A stretch of DNA of 64,000 bases from contig JAFVXC010000035.1 in assembly GCA_017501345.1 (NCBI GenBank), forward strand, positions 39,091 to 103,090. The letters run 5' to 3'. Within the stretch, counting starts at the first letter, position 1; every line of letters starts with the position of its first letter. The notes beneath the pieces are model-generated. The model was given only the letters and a program-made list of their open reading frames with translations. It had not been told where the DNA came from and did not search any database. Positions 28,339-37,332 of the stretch are shown in pieces. The translations under genes were made by a program, and so were the position numbers. Source of the DNA: Clostridia bacterium (lineage in GTDB: Bacteria; Bacillota_A; Clostridia; Oscillospirales; CAG-272).

Positions 28339-29499
28339 TCAGAAATAGAATTCGGTCTTTGCGGGACGGATATCGGTGAGCGCACCCGTGTAGTGACGGA
28401 GATTGTGCTCGACGTAGGGATGCTTCAGGCATTCCTCCTCGTTCAGCTCAATGCCGAGACCGGGCTTGTCGCCGATCTTGATGCGGCCATTTTCGTAGAT
28501 GAGATTTTCATTCGTCACAAACTTTCTCCATTCGACGTCGCTGTACATGATCTCGAGAATGCAGAAGTTCGGGCAGCAAGCGGCGAGCTGAAGCGTCGCG
28601 GCGTTTGCGATCGGGCCCGAGGGGTTGTGCGGAGCGAAGGGAATATAGTGTGCCTCTGCGATCGCGGCAATCTTCTTCAGCTCCATAATGCCGCCCGCGT
28701 GAGAGATGTCGGGCTGGATGTAGTCGCACGCACGGCGACGGAAGAGCTCGTTATAGTCGAAGCGGGTGTAGAGACGCTCGCCTGCCGAGATTGCGACGGG
28801 GGACTTTGCGCGCACTGCCTCGAGAGCCTCGAGGTTGTTCGGAGGAACGGGCTCCTCGAGGAACATCGGCTTGAACTGCGCGACCTCCTGTGCGATCTTG
28901 ATGCCCGTGGGCACGTCGAAGCGACCGTGTGCCTCGATCAGAAGATCGACCTCGGGGCCGACTGCCTCACGGACTGCCGCGATGCAACGGAGAGCCTTGT
29001 CGAGATCCTGGTTCGAGATCTGCAGATAGCTCTTGCCGAACGGATCCCACTTCATTGCGGTAACGCCACGCTTTACTGCCTCAGCCGCCTTTGCACCGAA
29101 TTCCTCGGGCTCCTTTGCACCTGCGAACCAACCGTTGACGTAGATACGGCAGTCATCGTTGACCTTGCCGCCGAGCAGCTGATAGACAGGCACGCCGAGA
29201 GATTTGCCGAGAATATCCCACAGTGCCATTTCAACTGCGGACAACGCGCTCATCAGTACAGCGCCGCCTCTCCAGTAGGCGTCGCGGTAAATGTCGTGAT
29301 AATGCTTTTCGATCTGTCTCGGATCTTTTCCGACCAGATAATTCTTGATATGCTCAACAGCACCCACAAGTGCCTTTTCCTTGTATTCAAGTGTGCCCTC
29401 TCCGACACCCGTGATGCCCTCGTCGGTGTAGACCTTTACGAACACCCAGTTGGTGCGGAAGCAATCTACGACGAAGGTTTTTACGTCCGTTACCTTCAT
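28339..29499 (-). CDS. Mandelate racemase/enolase-superfamily sugar-acid dehydratase (galactonate dehydratase-like)
   Basis: A 386-residue enolase-superfamily enzyme. The N-terminal capping domain (VFVKVYTDEGITGVGEGTLEYKE) is followed by a barrel with KWDPFGKSYLQIS, LLIEAHGRFD, FLEEPVPPNN, ISAGERLYTRFD, QPDISHAGG and FAPHNPSGPI. The Asp/Glu/Glu metal triad is visible in EAHGRF, EEPVPP and AGERL. This set is typical of galactonate-dehydratase-like enzymes making 2-keto-3-deoxy acids. No KDG kinase or aldolase is next to it, so the exact substrate is open. First gene of a minus-strand operon facing an AraC regulator. Confidence 0.85.
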   Translation of the reverse strand: MKVTDVKTFVVDCFRTNWVFVKVYTDEGITGVGEGTLEYKEKALVGAVEHIKNYLVGKDPRQIEKHYHDIYRDAYWRGGAVLMSALSAVEMALWDILGKSLGVPVYQLLGGKVNDDCRIYVNGWFAGAKEPEEFGAKAAEAVKRGVTAMKWDPFGKSYLQISNQDLDKALRCIAAVREAVGPEVDLLIEAHGRFDVPTGIKIAQEVAQFKPMFLEEPVPPNNLEALEAVRAKSPVAISAGERLYTRFDYNELFRRRACDYIQPDISHAGGIMELKKIAAIAEAHYIPFAPHNPSGPIANAATLQLAACCPNFCILEIMYSDVEWRKFVTNENLIYENGRIKIGDKPGLGIELNEEECLKHPYVEHNLRHYTGALTDIRPAKTEFYF

Positions 29500-29630
29500 T
29501 TTCGTTTCTCCTTTAGAGATTTTTTATTTTGGAATAAGCGCTGCACTGTACTCCATCTTGCATTATAAATCAAAAAAAATCTTCCGTATATCAGAATATT
29601 ATTATTTGTTTCCATAATCTTACGAAATGC

Positions 29631-29658
29631 TTGATTTTTTATGAAAAAATGTTATAAT
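29631..29658 (+). promoter_or_regulatory. Promoter of the AraC-type regulator
   Basis: TTGATT (29631-29636), 16-base spacer and TATAAT (29653-29658), about 30 bases before the start codon. The divergent operon starts 130 bases to the left, so the regulator probably binds in this 190-base gap. Confidence 0.7.
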
Positions 29659-29686
29659 ATTATTATTCCGAGAAAGGAGCCGCTAT

Positions 29687-30496
29687 ATGAAGCTTTGTCT
29701 GTTAAAGGGATACGGTGTATTTGATATGGGAGTCGCATATCCGAACGTCAAGCGCACGAAGGACCGTACGGTGCAGGAGTATGAGATCGAATATTTCATT
29801 TCGAAGGCGGGGAAGACGATCGTAAACGGACGGGAATACGAGATCTCGCCGGGAACCGTGCTGTGTGCGAAGCCGGGGCAGATCCGTTCGAGCCTGTTCG
29901 GCTTTCGGTGCTACTATTTGCATCTTTCCTTTTCGGAGGACTCTCCCTACAAGGCGATCCTTGACCGCACGCCCGATTTTTTTCAGATCATAGACGGCGA
30001 GGCGTACGGCAGGATCTTCGAGTCCCTGATCGCACACCTGCTCGCCGAGGGGTATTCGGAGGAGTCGGATTTCGTCAACGCGCGACTTCTTGAGCTTTTT
30101 TACTACCTTGAAAGGGACACGAAGAACAATCTGAACTGTCCGTCCTCGTTTGACAAGACCCGCAGTCGGTTTATTCCCGTGGCGGTCGAATTCATCAAGG
30201 AAAATTACGCCAAGCGGTTGTCGCTTGAGGATATGGCACGGGTCGCGGGCTATTCGCCGAACTATTTTCATCACATATTCTCGACGGTTATGGGGAAAAC
30301 TCCGCAGCAGTATCTTCTCGAGGAGCGTATCCGACACGCGAAGATTCTGCTTGTGCAGTCCGAGAAAACGATCTCGGAGATCGCTTACGAATGCGGCTTT
30401 GCATCGCAGTCGCATTTCAGTATGCGCTTCAAGGAGGTCGTGTACTGTACCCCGGGAGAATACAGGCAGAGGAGCATTGAGCGTTACCTCATCTGA
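29687..30496 (+). CDS. AraC-family transcriptional regulator
   Basis: A 269-residue regulator. The N-terminal half is a cupin-like ligand domain (YEIEYFISKAGKTIVNGREYEISPGTVLCAKPGQ). The C-terminal half has two helix-turn-helix units: LSLEDMARVAGYSPNYFHHIFSTVMGKTPQQYLLEERI, then SEIAYECGFASQSHFSMRFKEV, the AraC signature. Divergent from a sugar-acid type operon, it probably activates that operon on binding a sugar or sugar acid. AAAGGAG ribosome site. Confidence 0.93.
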   Translation: MKLCLLKGYGVFDMGVAYPNVKRTKDRTVQEYEIEYFISKAGKTIVNGREYEISPGTVLCAKPGQIRSSLFGFRCYYLHLSFSEDSPYKAILDRTPDFFQIIDGEAYGRIFESLIAHLLAEGYSEESDFVNARLLELFYYLERDTKNNLNCPSSFDKTRSRFIPVAVEFIKENYAKRLSLEDMARVAGYSPNYFHHIFSTVMGKTPQQYLLEERIRHAKILLVQSEKTISEIAYECGFASQSHFSMRFKEVVYCTPGEYRQRSIERYLI

Positions 30497-30508
30497 ATAC
30501 ATCGTTTT

Positions 30509-30550
30509 TGCGCAAGCGACACGTCGGTTATAACCGAAGCCGCTTGCGCA
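30509..30550 (+). terminator. Hairpin after the AraC gene
   Basis: TGCGCAAGCG and CGCTTGCGCA form a perfect 10-bp outer stem enclosing CGGTTATAACCG. A moderately T-rich sequence follows. Confidence 0.6.
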
Positions 30551-30588
30551 TATCTATTTCTTGATACGATCGGAGAAAGGTGTGATGT

Positions 30589-31833
30589 ATGATGAAAATT
30601 TTGAAATGTAAGCGGATTCTTGCTGTGATCCTTTGTCTCTCTGCGGCGTTGTCGCTCTTTTCCTTCGGCATAGGTGCGGAGGACGGCACTGTGACTTCGC
30701 TCGAAAAGAGCGGGATCGCGGTATACGATCTCTTCGGCGGTGATGCTGCGGCAATTGCGGAGGCGCTTTCGCTCGACTGCGCGTCGGCGATCCTGATGGA
30801 GGCGAACACGGGGATCGTTCTTTACGAGGAGAACGCGGACGCGGCGCTTCCGCCCGCATCGGTGACGAAGATTATGACGCTCCTCCTCGTGATGGAGGCG
30901 ATCGACAGCGGTGCGGTGAAAATGACCGATATGGTCACGGTGAGTGCGAACGCTGCTTCGATGGGCGGTTCGCAGGTCTACCTCGAGGAGGGAGAAGAGA
31001 TGGTGCTCGAGGATCTTCTGAAAAGCGTGGTGATCGCCTCTGCGAATGACGCCGCCGTTGCGCTTGCCGAATACGTTGCGGGGAGTGAAACGGCGTTTGT
31101 TGCACGGATGAATGCGAGAGCCGCCGAGCTCGGCGCGACAAGTGCGCATTTCGAGAATACGAACGGACTTGACGACACCGTGTCGGATCACGTTCTGTCG
31201 GCGCGTGATATCGCGATCCTTTCGCGCGAGCTGATCCGCCACAAGGAGATCCTGAAATACAGCTCGATTTGGATGGACACGATCCGCGACGGTGCCTTCG
31301 GGCTTACCAACACGAATCGTCTCGTGCGCTTCTATCCCGGATGCACCGGACTCAAGACGGGCTCGACCTCGAAGGCGGGCTTTTGCGTCAGTGTGACCGC
31401 AGAGCGGGAGGGGCTTTCGCTCATCGCGGTGATCATGGGCGCAGAGACGCGCGACACCCGCAACGCGTCTGCCGTGCGGCTTCTCGATTGGGGATTTGCG
31501 AGCTTTGCACTTGCCACGGTCCCTGCGGGAAGCGCGGGAGAGATCCGTGTGACGGGCGGTGTGGAGAGCTCCTGCAAGGCGTCGTATCCCGAATTTTTCG
31601 CGGTCGTGCCGAAGGGGGAGCGGAATTCCGTACGGTATGAGGTGACGGTCGCCGAGACGGTTGCGGCAGAGATCGGGAAGGGAGATAAGGTCGGTGAGAT
31701 CATTTATTACTGCGGAGACAGAGAGCTTGGGAGAGCAGACGTCACGGCAGACGAGACGGTGCGTAAGATCAATTACGGTGAGGTTTTCCTGCGAATGCTC
31801 CGTGCCGTGCTGCTTGCCCGCAGAAGCGGTTGA
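30589..31833 (+). CDS. D-alanyl-D-alanine carboxypeptidase (DacF/DacB-like)
   Basis: A 414-residue secreted low-molecular-weight penicillin-binding protein that trims the terminal D-Ala of peptidoglycan stem peptides. A signal peptide covers about residues 1-30. Active-site motifs: Ser91-x-x-Lys94 in PPASVTKIMT, Ser151-Ala-Asn153 in VIASANDAA and Lys256-Thr-Gly in GLKTGSTSKAG. A C-terminal PBP5_C-like domain and a short membrane-associating end (RMLRAVLLARRSG) follow. Sporulation forms (DacB, DacF) exist in this phylum; the sequence alone does not decide which this is. Confidence 0.93.
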   Translation: MMKILKCKRILAVILCLSAALSLFSFGIGAEDGTVTSLEKSGIAVYDLFGGDAAAIAEALSLDCASAILMEANTGIVLYEENADAALPPASVTKIMTLLLVMEAIDSGAVKMTDMVTVSANAASMGGSQVYLEEGEEMVLEDLLKSVVIASANDAAVALAEYVAGSETAFVARMNARAAELGATSAHFENTNGLDDTVSDHVLSARDIAILSRELIRHKEILKYSSIWMDTIRDGAFGLTNTNRLVRFYPGCTGLKTGSTSKAGFCVSVTAEREGLSLIAVIMGAETRDTRNASAVRLLDWGFASFALATVPAGSAGEIRVTGGVESSCKASYPEFFAVVPKGERNSVRYEVTVAETVAAEIGKGDKVGEIIYYCGDRELGRADVTADETVRKINYGEVFLRMLRAVLLARRSG

Positions 31834-31929
31834 TTCTATTACGGCGCATTGCTGTGAAAATCAACAGTTTGAGCGGAATATTTCTCGAAAAATTCTCAAA
31901 ATACATTAAAATATATTTGTATATTCCTA

Positions 31930-31958
31930 TTGCTTTTTTGCGGATTTTGGTGTATAAT
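31930..31958 (+). promoter_or_regulatory. Probable SigA promoter of pgi
   Basis: TTGCTT (31930-31935) and TATAAT (31953-31958) with a 17-base spacer, about 70 bases before the pgi start. Confidence 0.6.
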
Positions 31959-32030
31959 AATGACTTAAGATAAAATAATGAAGCAGATTTGCGGTGCCGT
32001 GGAAGCAACCGCACAGAAAGGGTTCCTATT

Positions 32031-33371
32031 ATGACACTTACACTTAGCGAAAAGTATCTCAGCTCATTTATTTCGGAGCACGAGTACGACCACATCCAGC
32101 CTCTCGTTTCGGAGGCACATCGCCAGCTCGAGAACAAGACGGGCGCAGGCTCGCATATGCTCGGCTGGAAGACTCTGCCCGAGGATTACGACAAGGAAGA
32201 ATTTGCGCGCATTCTCGCGGCTTCGGAGAAGATCCGCAAGAGCTGTGACGTATTTCTCGTGCTCGGCATCGGCGGCTCCTATCTCGGTGCACGCGCGGTA
32301 ATCGAATTTATCAAGTCCCCCCTCTACAACCTCCTCCCGCGTGAAAATACCCCTGAGATCTATTTCTCGGGCTGTAACATCAGCGCGACGAATTTTGAAG
32401 AGCTGCTGACGCTTTGCGAGGGCAAGGACGTTTGCATCAACGTCATCTCGAAGTCGGGCACGACCACCGAGACCGCCGTTGCATTCCGCATCTTCCGTGA
32501 AATGCTTGTGAAGAAGTACGGTGAAGACGGCGCACGCGAGCGTATCTTCGTTACGACCGACAAGGAGAAGGGAACTCTGAAGGAGTTCGCGACCGAAAAG
32601 GGATATGAGACCTTTGTCGTTCCGGACGACGTCGGTGGACGCTTCTCGGTGCTTACGGCTGTCGGCCTTCTGCCGATCGCGGTCGCGGGCATTGATATCA
32701 AGGCAATGATGGAGGGTGCCAATGCCGCTCGCCTTGCATATGCGGATGAGGACCTTAAGAAAAACGATTGCTACAAGTATGCGGCAATTCGTAATATCCT
32801 TTACCGCAAGGGAAGAGTGACCGAGATCCTCGTCGGCTACGAGCCCTATATGACGATGATGAACGAATGGTGGAAGCAGCTTTACGGCGAGAGTGAGGGA
32901 AAGGATCAGAAGGGCATTTACCCCTCGTCCGTGATCTTCTCGACCGACCTGCATTCGCTCGGTCAGTATATTCAGGACGGTCTCCGCAATCAGTTTGAAA
33001 CCGTCATTTCGGTCAAGGAAACGGGCGCGAAGATGCCTATTCCTTACGACCCTGCGAACGTGGACGGTCTGAATTTCCTCGCGGGAATGGATCTCAACGA
33101 GGTCAACAACACCGCGATGAAGGGAACCCTTCTCGCGCACATCGACGGCGGTGTTCCGAATATTCTCATCGAGCTTGAGGATCGCCGTGAGTTCTCGCTC
33201 GGTTATATGATCTACTTCTTCGAGCTCGCGTGTGCGATGTCGGGCTATCTGCTTGCTGTGAATCCCTTCGATCAGCCCGGTGTTGAGGCATACAAGAAGA
33301 ATATGTTTGCGCTTCTCGGAAAGCCCGGATATGAGGAGATGCGCGACGCTCTCGAAAAGCGGTTGAAGTAA
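32031..33371 (+). CDS. pgi: Glucose-6-phosphate isomerase
   Basis: A 446-residue enzyme that interconverts glucose-6-phosphate and fructose-6-phosphate in glycolysis. [17 protein letters not shown] and [20 protein letters not shown] are the sugar-phosphate (SIS) motifs; the region with [11 protein letters not shown] and a conserved C-terminal Lys are present. The length matches the short bacterial form (about 450). ATG at 32031 after AGAAAGGG; the open frame upstream is leader. Confidence 0.96.
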   Translation: MTLTLSEKYLSSFISEHEYDHIQPLVSEAHRQLENKTGAGSHMLGWKTLPEDYDKEEFARILAASEKIRKSCDVFLVLGIGGSYLGARAVIEFIKSPLYNLLPRENTPEIYFSGCNISATNFEELLTLCEGKDVCINVISKSGTTTETAVAFRIFREMLVKKYGEDGARERIFVTTDKEKGTLKEFATEKGYETFVVPDDVGGRFSVLTAVGLLPIAVAGIDIKAMMEGANAARLAYADEDLKKNDCYKYAAIRNILYRKGRVTEILVGYEPYMTMMNEWWKQLYGESEGKDQKGIYPSSVIFSTDLHSLGQYIQDGLRNQFETVISVKETGAKMPIPYDPANVDGLNFLAGMDLNEVNNTAMKGTLLAHIDGGVPNILIELEDRREFSLGYMIYFFELACAMSGYLLAVNPFDQPGVEAYKKNMFALLGKPGYEEMRDALEKRLK

Positions 33372-33408
33372 TTTTACGTCGCTTTCTTTGCTGAAAAAGG
33401 AGTATAGC

Positions 33409-33504
33409 GTGAAAGTACAGAAATTAAAAGCTGAAAAATTCTGTTTCACGCATAAATTGACCCTGAAAATGGGACAAAGCCCATTTTTGCCGCAAACGGC
33501 ATAA
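33409..33504 (+). CDS. Possible 31-residue small protein
   Basis: A GTG-initiated frame with an AAGGAG site at good spacing encodes MKVQKLKAEKF, then CFTHKLTLKMGQSPFLPQTA. It overlaps an AAAATGGG/CCCATTTT hairpin that may be the pgi terminator. It could be a real microprotein, a leader peptide for the sulfhydrylase gene, or chance. Nothing else supports it. Confidence 0.2.
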   Translation: MKVQKLKAEKFCFTHKLTLKMGQSPFLPQTA

Positions 33505-33557
33505 TTAAATTTCAATAATATTTGTGCCGCCGCTATGGCGGCGGAATGGAGACTAAA

Positions 33558-34835
33558 ATGTCGGAATTTAAGATTGAAACCAAATGCATCCAGTCGGGAT
33601 ACACCCCGAGAAACGGCGAGCCGCGTGTTCTGCCGATCTATCAGAGCACGACTTACCGTTACGAAAGCGCTGAACTGCTCGGTGATCTGTTTGACCTCAA
33701 GGCACCCGGTCATATGTACAGCCGTATTTCGAATCCCACCGTTGACGCGGTCGAGAAGAAGATCGCCGACCTTGAAGGAGGAACGGGTGCGGTTCTGACC
33801 TCGTCGGGACAGGCTGCGAACCTCCTCGCGATCCTGAATATTACGTCTGCAGGTCAGAACATCATTTCTCTTTCTTCGATCTACGGCGGTACGGTCAATC
33901 TGTTTGCCGTTACCCTGAAGCGTATCGGCATCGACGTGCGCTTCGTTACCCCCGATATGTCGGATGAGGAGATCTCGAAGAAGTTTGACGAAAACACCCG
34001 TATGTTCTTCGGTGAAACGATCGCAAATCCTGCACTGACTGTGCTTGATATCGAGAGATATGCAAATCTCGCGCACGCGCACGGCGTGCCGCTCGTTGTC
34101 GACAACACCTTCGCAACGCCCGTTCTCTGCCGCCCGTTTGAATTTGGCGCGGATATCGTCGTTCACTCGACGACGAAGTATATGGACGGTCACGCACAGG
34201 TCGTCGGCGGATGCGTCGTGGACGGCGGCCGCTTCGACTGGACGAAGGGGAACAAGTACCCCGAGCTCACGACGCCCGACGAATCCTATCACGGCATCAC
34301 CTATACCGAGCAGTTCGGAAACGAGCACGCGTACTACACGAAGATGCGTGTTCAGCTCGTCCGCGATTTCGGCGTTGCGATGCAGCCGATCGCGTCGTAT
34401 CTCCTGAATCTCGGTCTTGAGACCCTGCCGCTCCGTATGAAGCAGCATTGCGAGAATGCGACCCGTGTCGCAGAGTACCTTTTGAAGCACGAAAAGGTTG
34501 CTTGGGTGAGCTATCCCGCTCTCGAAGGGGACACCCAGAATGCGCTTGCAAAGAAGTATCTTCCGAACGGCTGCTGCGGTGTTATCTCCTTCGGTGTCAA
34601 GGGAGGACGAGTAGCTGCAATGAAGGTGATGGATAGTCTTCGCCTTGCACAGATCGTCGTACACGTTGCTGATTCCCGCACCTCGGTTCTGCATCCCGCA
34701 TCGACGACCCACCGTCAGCTCACCGACGAGCAGCTCGTTGCGGCAGGCGTTCTGCCCGAGCAGATCCGCCTCTCTGTCGGCGTTGAGAACGTTGAGGACA
34801 TTATCGCCGATCTCGAGCAGGCACTGAACGCGTGA
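33558..34835 (+). CDS. metY: O-acetylhomoserine sulfhydrylase (MetY-type)
   Basis: A 425-residue PLP enzyme of the Cys/Met-metabolism family. It joins O-acetylhomoserine with sulfide to make homocysteine. Markers are LPIYQSTTYRYESAE, the SRISNPT segment, GGTGAVLTSSGQAANL, the PLP-lysine region VVHSTTKYMDGH, and the SLRLAQIVVHVADSRTSVLHPASTTH block typical of MetY. The length fits MetY rather than the roughly 390-residue MetB/MetC. ATG at 33558 has GGAG upstream. It is followed by metA, which makes its substrate. Confidence 0.93.
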   Translation: MSEFKIETKCIQSGYTPRNGEPRVLPIYQSTTYRYESAELLGDLFDLKAPGHMYSRISNPTVDAVEKKIADLEGGTGAVLTSSGQAANLLAILNITSAGQNIISLSSIYGGTVNLFAVTLKRIGIDVRFVTPDMSDEEISKKFDENTRMFFGETIANPALTVLDIERYANLAHAHGVPLVVDNTFATPVLCRPFEFGADIVVHSTTKYMDGHAQVVGGCVVDGGRFDWTKGNKYPELTTPDESYHGITYTEQFGNEHAYYTKMRVQLVRDFGVAMQPIASYLLNLGLETLPLRMKQHCENATRVAEYLLKHEKVAWVSYPALEGDTQNALAKKYLPNGCCGVISFGVKGGRVAAMKVMDSLRLAQIVVHVADSRTSVLHPASTTHRQLTDEQLVAAGVLPEQIRLSVGVENVEDIIADLEQALNA

Positions 34836-34839
34836 TTTT

Positions 34840-34914
34840 TTCGGGGCTCCACCCCGAACCCCGCCAAAGGAACTTTTTGTAAAAAGTTCCTTTGGAATCT
34901 TCAAAAGCCTTTAC
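34840..34914 (+). repeat. Two-hairpin intergenic repeat, copy 2
   Basis: Starts 5 bases after the metY stop. Parts: GC hairpin TTCGGGG/CCCCGAA (34840-34858), a 32-nt palindrome (34864-34895, arm CCAAAGGAACTTTTT) and the tail AATCTTCAAAAGCCTTT. Order and spacing match the copy at 27450-27523. It may act as a terminator or attenuator or as an RNA-processing site between metY and metA. Confidence 0.85.
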
Positions 34915-34950
34915 AAAAGGGTATTTAGTTAAAAAAAAGGAGGTCGTGAT

Positions 34951-35868
34951 ATGCCGATCAAGATTCCGAATCTTCTGCCCGCAACCCAGACTCTGCAGGA
35001 AGAGAATATCTTCGTTATGACCGAAAACCGTGCTATGACGCAGGATATTCGCCCGCTCAACATTCTGATGCTCAATCTGATGCCGCTGAAGATCGCGACC
35101 GAAACGCAGATCGCACGTCTGCTCGGCAATACGCCTCTTCAAGTCGAGCTTGAGCTTCTCCAGACCGCGACGCACAAGTCCACGCATACGTCGGAGGAGC
35201 ATATGCTCGCGTTTTACAAGACCTTTGACGAGGTGAAGGACAACCGCTATGACGGTATGATCATCACGGGTGCGCCCGTCGAGCATATGCCGTTCGAGGA
35301 GGTCGAATATTGGGACGAGCTTTGTACCATTATGGAATGGAGCAAAACGCACGTTACGAGCACCTTCCATATTTGCTGGGGAGCGCAGGCGGGGCTTTAC
35401 TACCATTTCGGTGTGCAAAAGCATCAGCTTGACAAAAAGCTCTTCGGTGTATTCCCGCATCACGTTGACTATAAACGCTCGATCCTGTTCCGCGGATTTG
35501 ACGACACCTTTATGGTGCCGCAGTCTCGCCATACGACGGTGAACCGCGAGGACATCGAGGCGATCCCCGAGCTCCGTGTGCTTGCGAGCTCAGAGGAGGC
35601 GGGGGTGTACGTGGTCAGCACGCGTCACGGCAGACAGATCTTCGTTACGGGACATTCGGAATACGACGCCGACACTTTGAAGGGGGAGTATCTGCGTGAC
35701 AAAAAGGCAGGGCTTCCGATCGAGATCCCGAAGAATTATTTCCCGAACGACGATGACACGAAGGCTCCCGCCGTCACTTGGCGAAGCTCGGCGAATCTTC
35801 TATATTCGAACTGGCTGAACTATTTCGTCTATCAGTCGACGCCGTACGACAGAGAGAAGATCCAGTAA
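34951..35868 (+). CDS. metA: Homoserine O-acetyltransferase of the MetA fold
   Basis: A 305-residue MetA protein. [48 protein letters not shown] with the catalytic Cys, and the late VTGHSEYD are diagnostic. Position 111 is Glu (in APVEHMPF), where E. coli MetA has Gly; this residue is known to set acetyl-CoA versus succinyl-CoA choice, so O-acetylhomoserine is the predicted product. That fits the sulfhydrylase upstream. AAGGAGG site. Expected feedback control is not visible in the DNA. Confidence 0.95.
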   Translation: MPIKIPNLLPATQTLQEENIFVMTENRAMTQDIRPLNILMLNLMPLKIATETQIARLLGNTPLQVELELLQTATHKSTHTSEEHMLAFYKTFDEVKDNRYDGMIITGAPVEHMPFEEVEYWDELCTIMEWSKTHVTSTFHICWGAQAGLYYHFGVQKHQLDKKLFGVFPHHVDYKRSILFRGFDDTFMVPQSRHTTVNREDIEAIPELRVLASSEEAGVYVVSTRHGRQIFVTGHSEYDADTLKGEYLRDKKAGLPIEIPKNYFPNDDDTKAPAVTWRSSANLLYSNWLNYFVYQSTPYDREKIQ

Positions 35869-35883
35869 AGGATTCTATCCGGA

Positions 35884-35991
35884 CCTCCCCCCATTGGGGG
35901 AGGAGTCGAGCATAGCGAGGCGGAGAGGGTGTGAATCATTTCATAAGTTCCTCTCCGTCACCTTCGGTGACACCTCTTCCAATGGGAGAGG
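35884..35991. repeat. Hairpin cluster (MITE-like inverted repeat) between metA and icd
   Basis: Four stems in about 108 bases: CCTCCCCC/GGGGGAGG (35884-35903), CGGAGAGG (35921-35928) with CCTCTCCG (35950-35957), GTCACC/GGTGAC (35957-35971) and CCTCTTCC/GGGAGAGG (35973-35991). The left and right halves are roughly inverted copies. It resembles dispersed intergenic repeats of gut Clostridia that I know only from memory. No coding content. Confidence 0.7.
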
Positions 35992-36001
35992 CTCATAGAT
36001 G

Positions 36002-36038
36002 AAAAGAACACCTCGCACTATACGCGAGGTGTTCTTTT
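36002..36038. terminator. Bidirectional terminator metA/icd
   Basis: A perfect 15-bp stem (AAAAGAACACCTCGC and its complement) with a 7-base loop and T-runs on either strand. Confidence 0.9.
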
Positions 36039-36049
36039 TCTATAGGCTT

Positions 36050-37267
36050 TTACGCGCCGAGTCTCTTTTCGAGTCTCTTGCGGATCTCCTTTATAAATTC
36101 AGCGCTGTTTACAGCCGTGACCTTGACGCCGGGCTCTACGAGACCGCAGAGATCCTTTGTCATATAGCCGTCGTTGAGCGTCTCAATACAGGATGCCTCG
36201 AGTGCGTCTGCGAATGCGACAAGATTGGGGAGATCGTCCATTTCGCCCCTCTTACGGAGTGCGCCCGACCACGCGTAGATCGTTGCCATCGGGTTTGTCG
36301 AGGTTTCTTCGCCCTTGAGGTAGCGATAGTAGTGGCGCGTGACTGTGCCGTGCGCTGCCTCATATTCGTAGTTCCCGTCGGGGGAGACGAGAACCGAGGT
36401 CATCATTGCGAGCGAGCCGAATGCGGTCGAGACCATATCGCTCATCACGTCGCCGTCGTAGTTCTTGCACGCCCAGATATAGCCGCCCTCGCTTCTGATT
36501 ACGCGGGCAACCGCGTCGTCGATCAGCGTGTAGAAATAGGAGATTCCGAGCTCCTCGAACTTTTCTTTGTATCCCTTATCGTATATATCCTGGAAAATGA
36601 GCTTAAAGGTTTGGTCGTACTTTTTGGAGATCGTGTCCTTTGTCGCAAACCAAAGATCTTGCTTTGTGTTTATGGCGTACTGGAAGCAGGAGTGAGCAAA
36701 GGATATAATAGAGGAATCCTTGTTGTACTGACCCTGAAGAACGCCGCCGCATTCAAAATCATATATCGTTTCTCTGAATACGCTTCCGTCGTCGCCCGTG
36801 AATACGAGCTCTGCCTTGCCCGTACCTGTTACGCGATGCTCGGTCGACTTATAAACGTCACCGTAAGCGTGACGTGCGATCGTGATCGGCTTTTTCCAGT
36901 TGCGTACCGCGGGTTTTATCGAATCGATCAGGATCGGGGCGCGGAAGACCGTGCCGTCGAGGATCGCGCGGATCGTGCCGTTCGGGGACTTCCACATCTC
37001 GGTGAGATTGTATTCCTCCACGCGTTGCTTGTTCGGCGTGATCGTTGCGCACTTGACCGCAACGCCGTATTTCTTCGTTGCGTATGCCGAGTCAAACGTG
37101 ACTTGGTCCTTTGTGCGTTCTCTTTCGGGAAGACCGAGATCGTAGTATTCGGTCTTGAGATCAATGAAAGGGATGAGGAGCTCGTCCTTGATGACCTTCC
37201 ACAGAATGCGTGTCATTTCGTCCCCGTCCATCTCGACGAGGGGCGTTTTCATTTGGATCTTTTCCAT
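36050..37267 (-). CDS. icd: NADP-dependent isocitrate dehydrogenase (subfamily II, eukaryotic-like)
   Basis: A 405-residue homodimeric enzyme that makes 2-oxoglutarate from isocitrate. [37 protein letters not shown], the phosphate-contact [43 protein letters not shown] and [23 protein letters not shown] are those of subfamily II (mitochondrial-like) IDH, not the E. coli type. A TTG 6 bases upstream is in frame, but ATG at 37267 has GGAGG at 8 bases. It follows acn and is likely cotranscribed. Confidence 0.96.
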   Translation of the reverse strand: MEKIQMKTPLVEMDGDEMTRILWKVIKDELLIPFIDLKTEYYDLGLPERERTKDQVTFDSAYATKKYGVAVKCATITPNKQRVEEYNLTEMWKSPNGTIRAILDGTVFRAPILIDSIKPAVRNWKKPITIARHAYGDVYKSTEHRVTGTGKAELVFTGDDGSVFRETIYDFECGGVLQGQYNKDSSIISFAHSCFQYAINTKQDLWFATKDTISKKYDQTFKLIFQDIYDKGYKEKFEELGISYFYTLIDDAVARVIRSEGGYIWACKNYDGDVMSDMVSTAFGSLAMMTSVLVSPDGNYEYEAAHGTVTRHYYRYLKGEETSTNPMATIYAWSGALRKRGEMDDLPNLVAFADALEASCIETLNDGYMTKDLCGLVEPGVKVTAVNSAEFIKEIRKRLEKRLGA

Positions 37268-37332
37268 TTTCAATACCTCCGAAACTTGGAAAATAGGATG
37301 CTTGTTTTCGTATACGTAAAATCGCTTGCTTT

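Noticed and set aside
33372..33557. SAM (S-box) riboswitch upstream of metY
   Set aside because: The conserved S-box core (GAGGGA, GATGAA, GGCAAC-type motifs) is not found in the gap.
32064..34904. A 946-codon open frame on the minus strand across pgi and metY
   Set aside because: It is antisense to two well-supported genes with complete family motifs, has no ribosome site or recognisable domain, and its translation is Arg/His/Val-rich as expected of a shadow frame.
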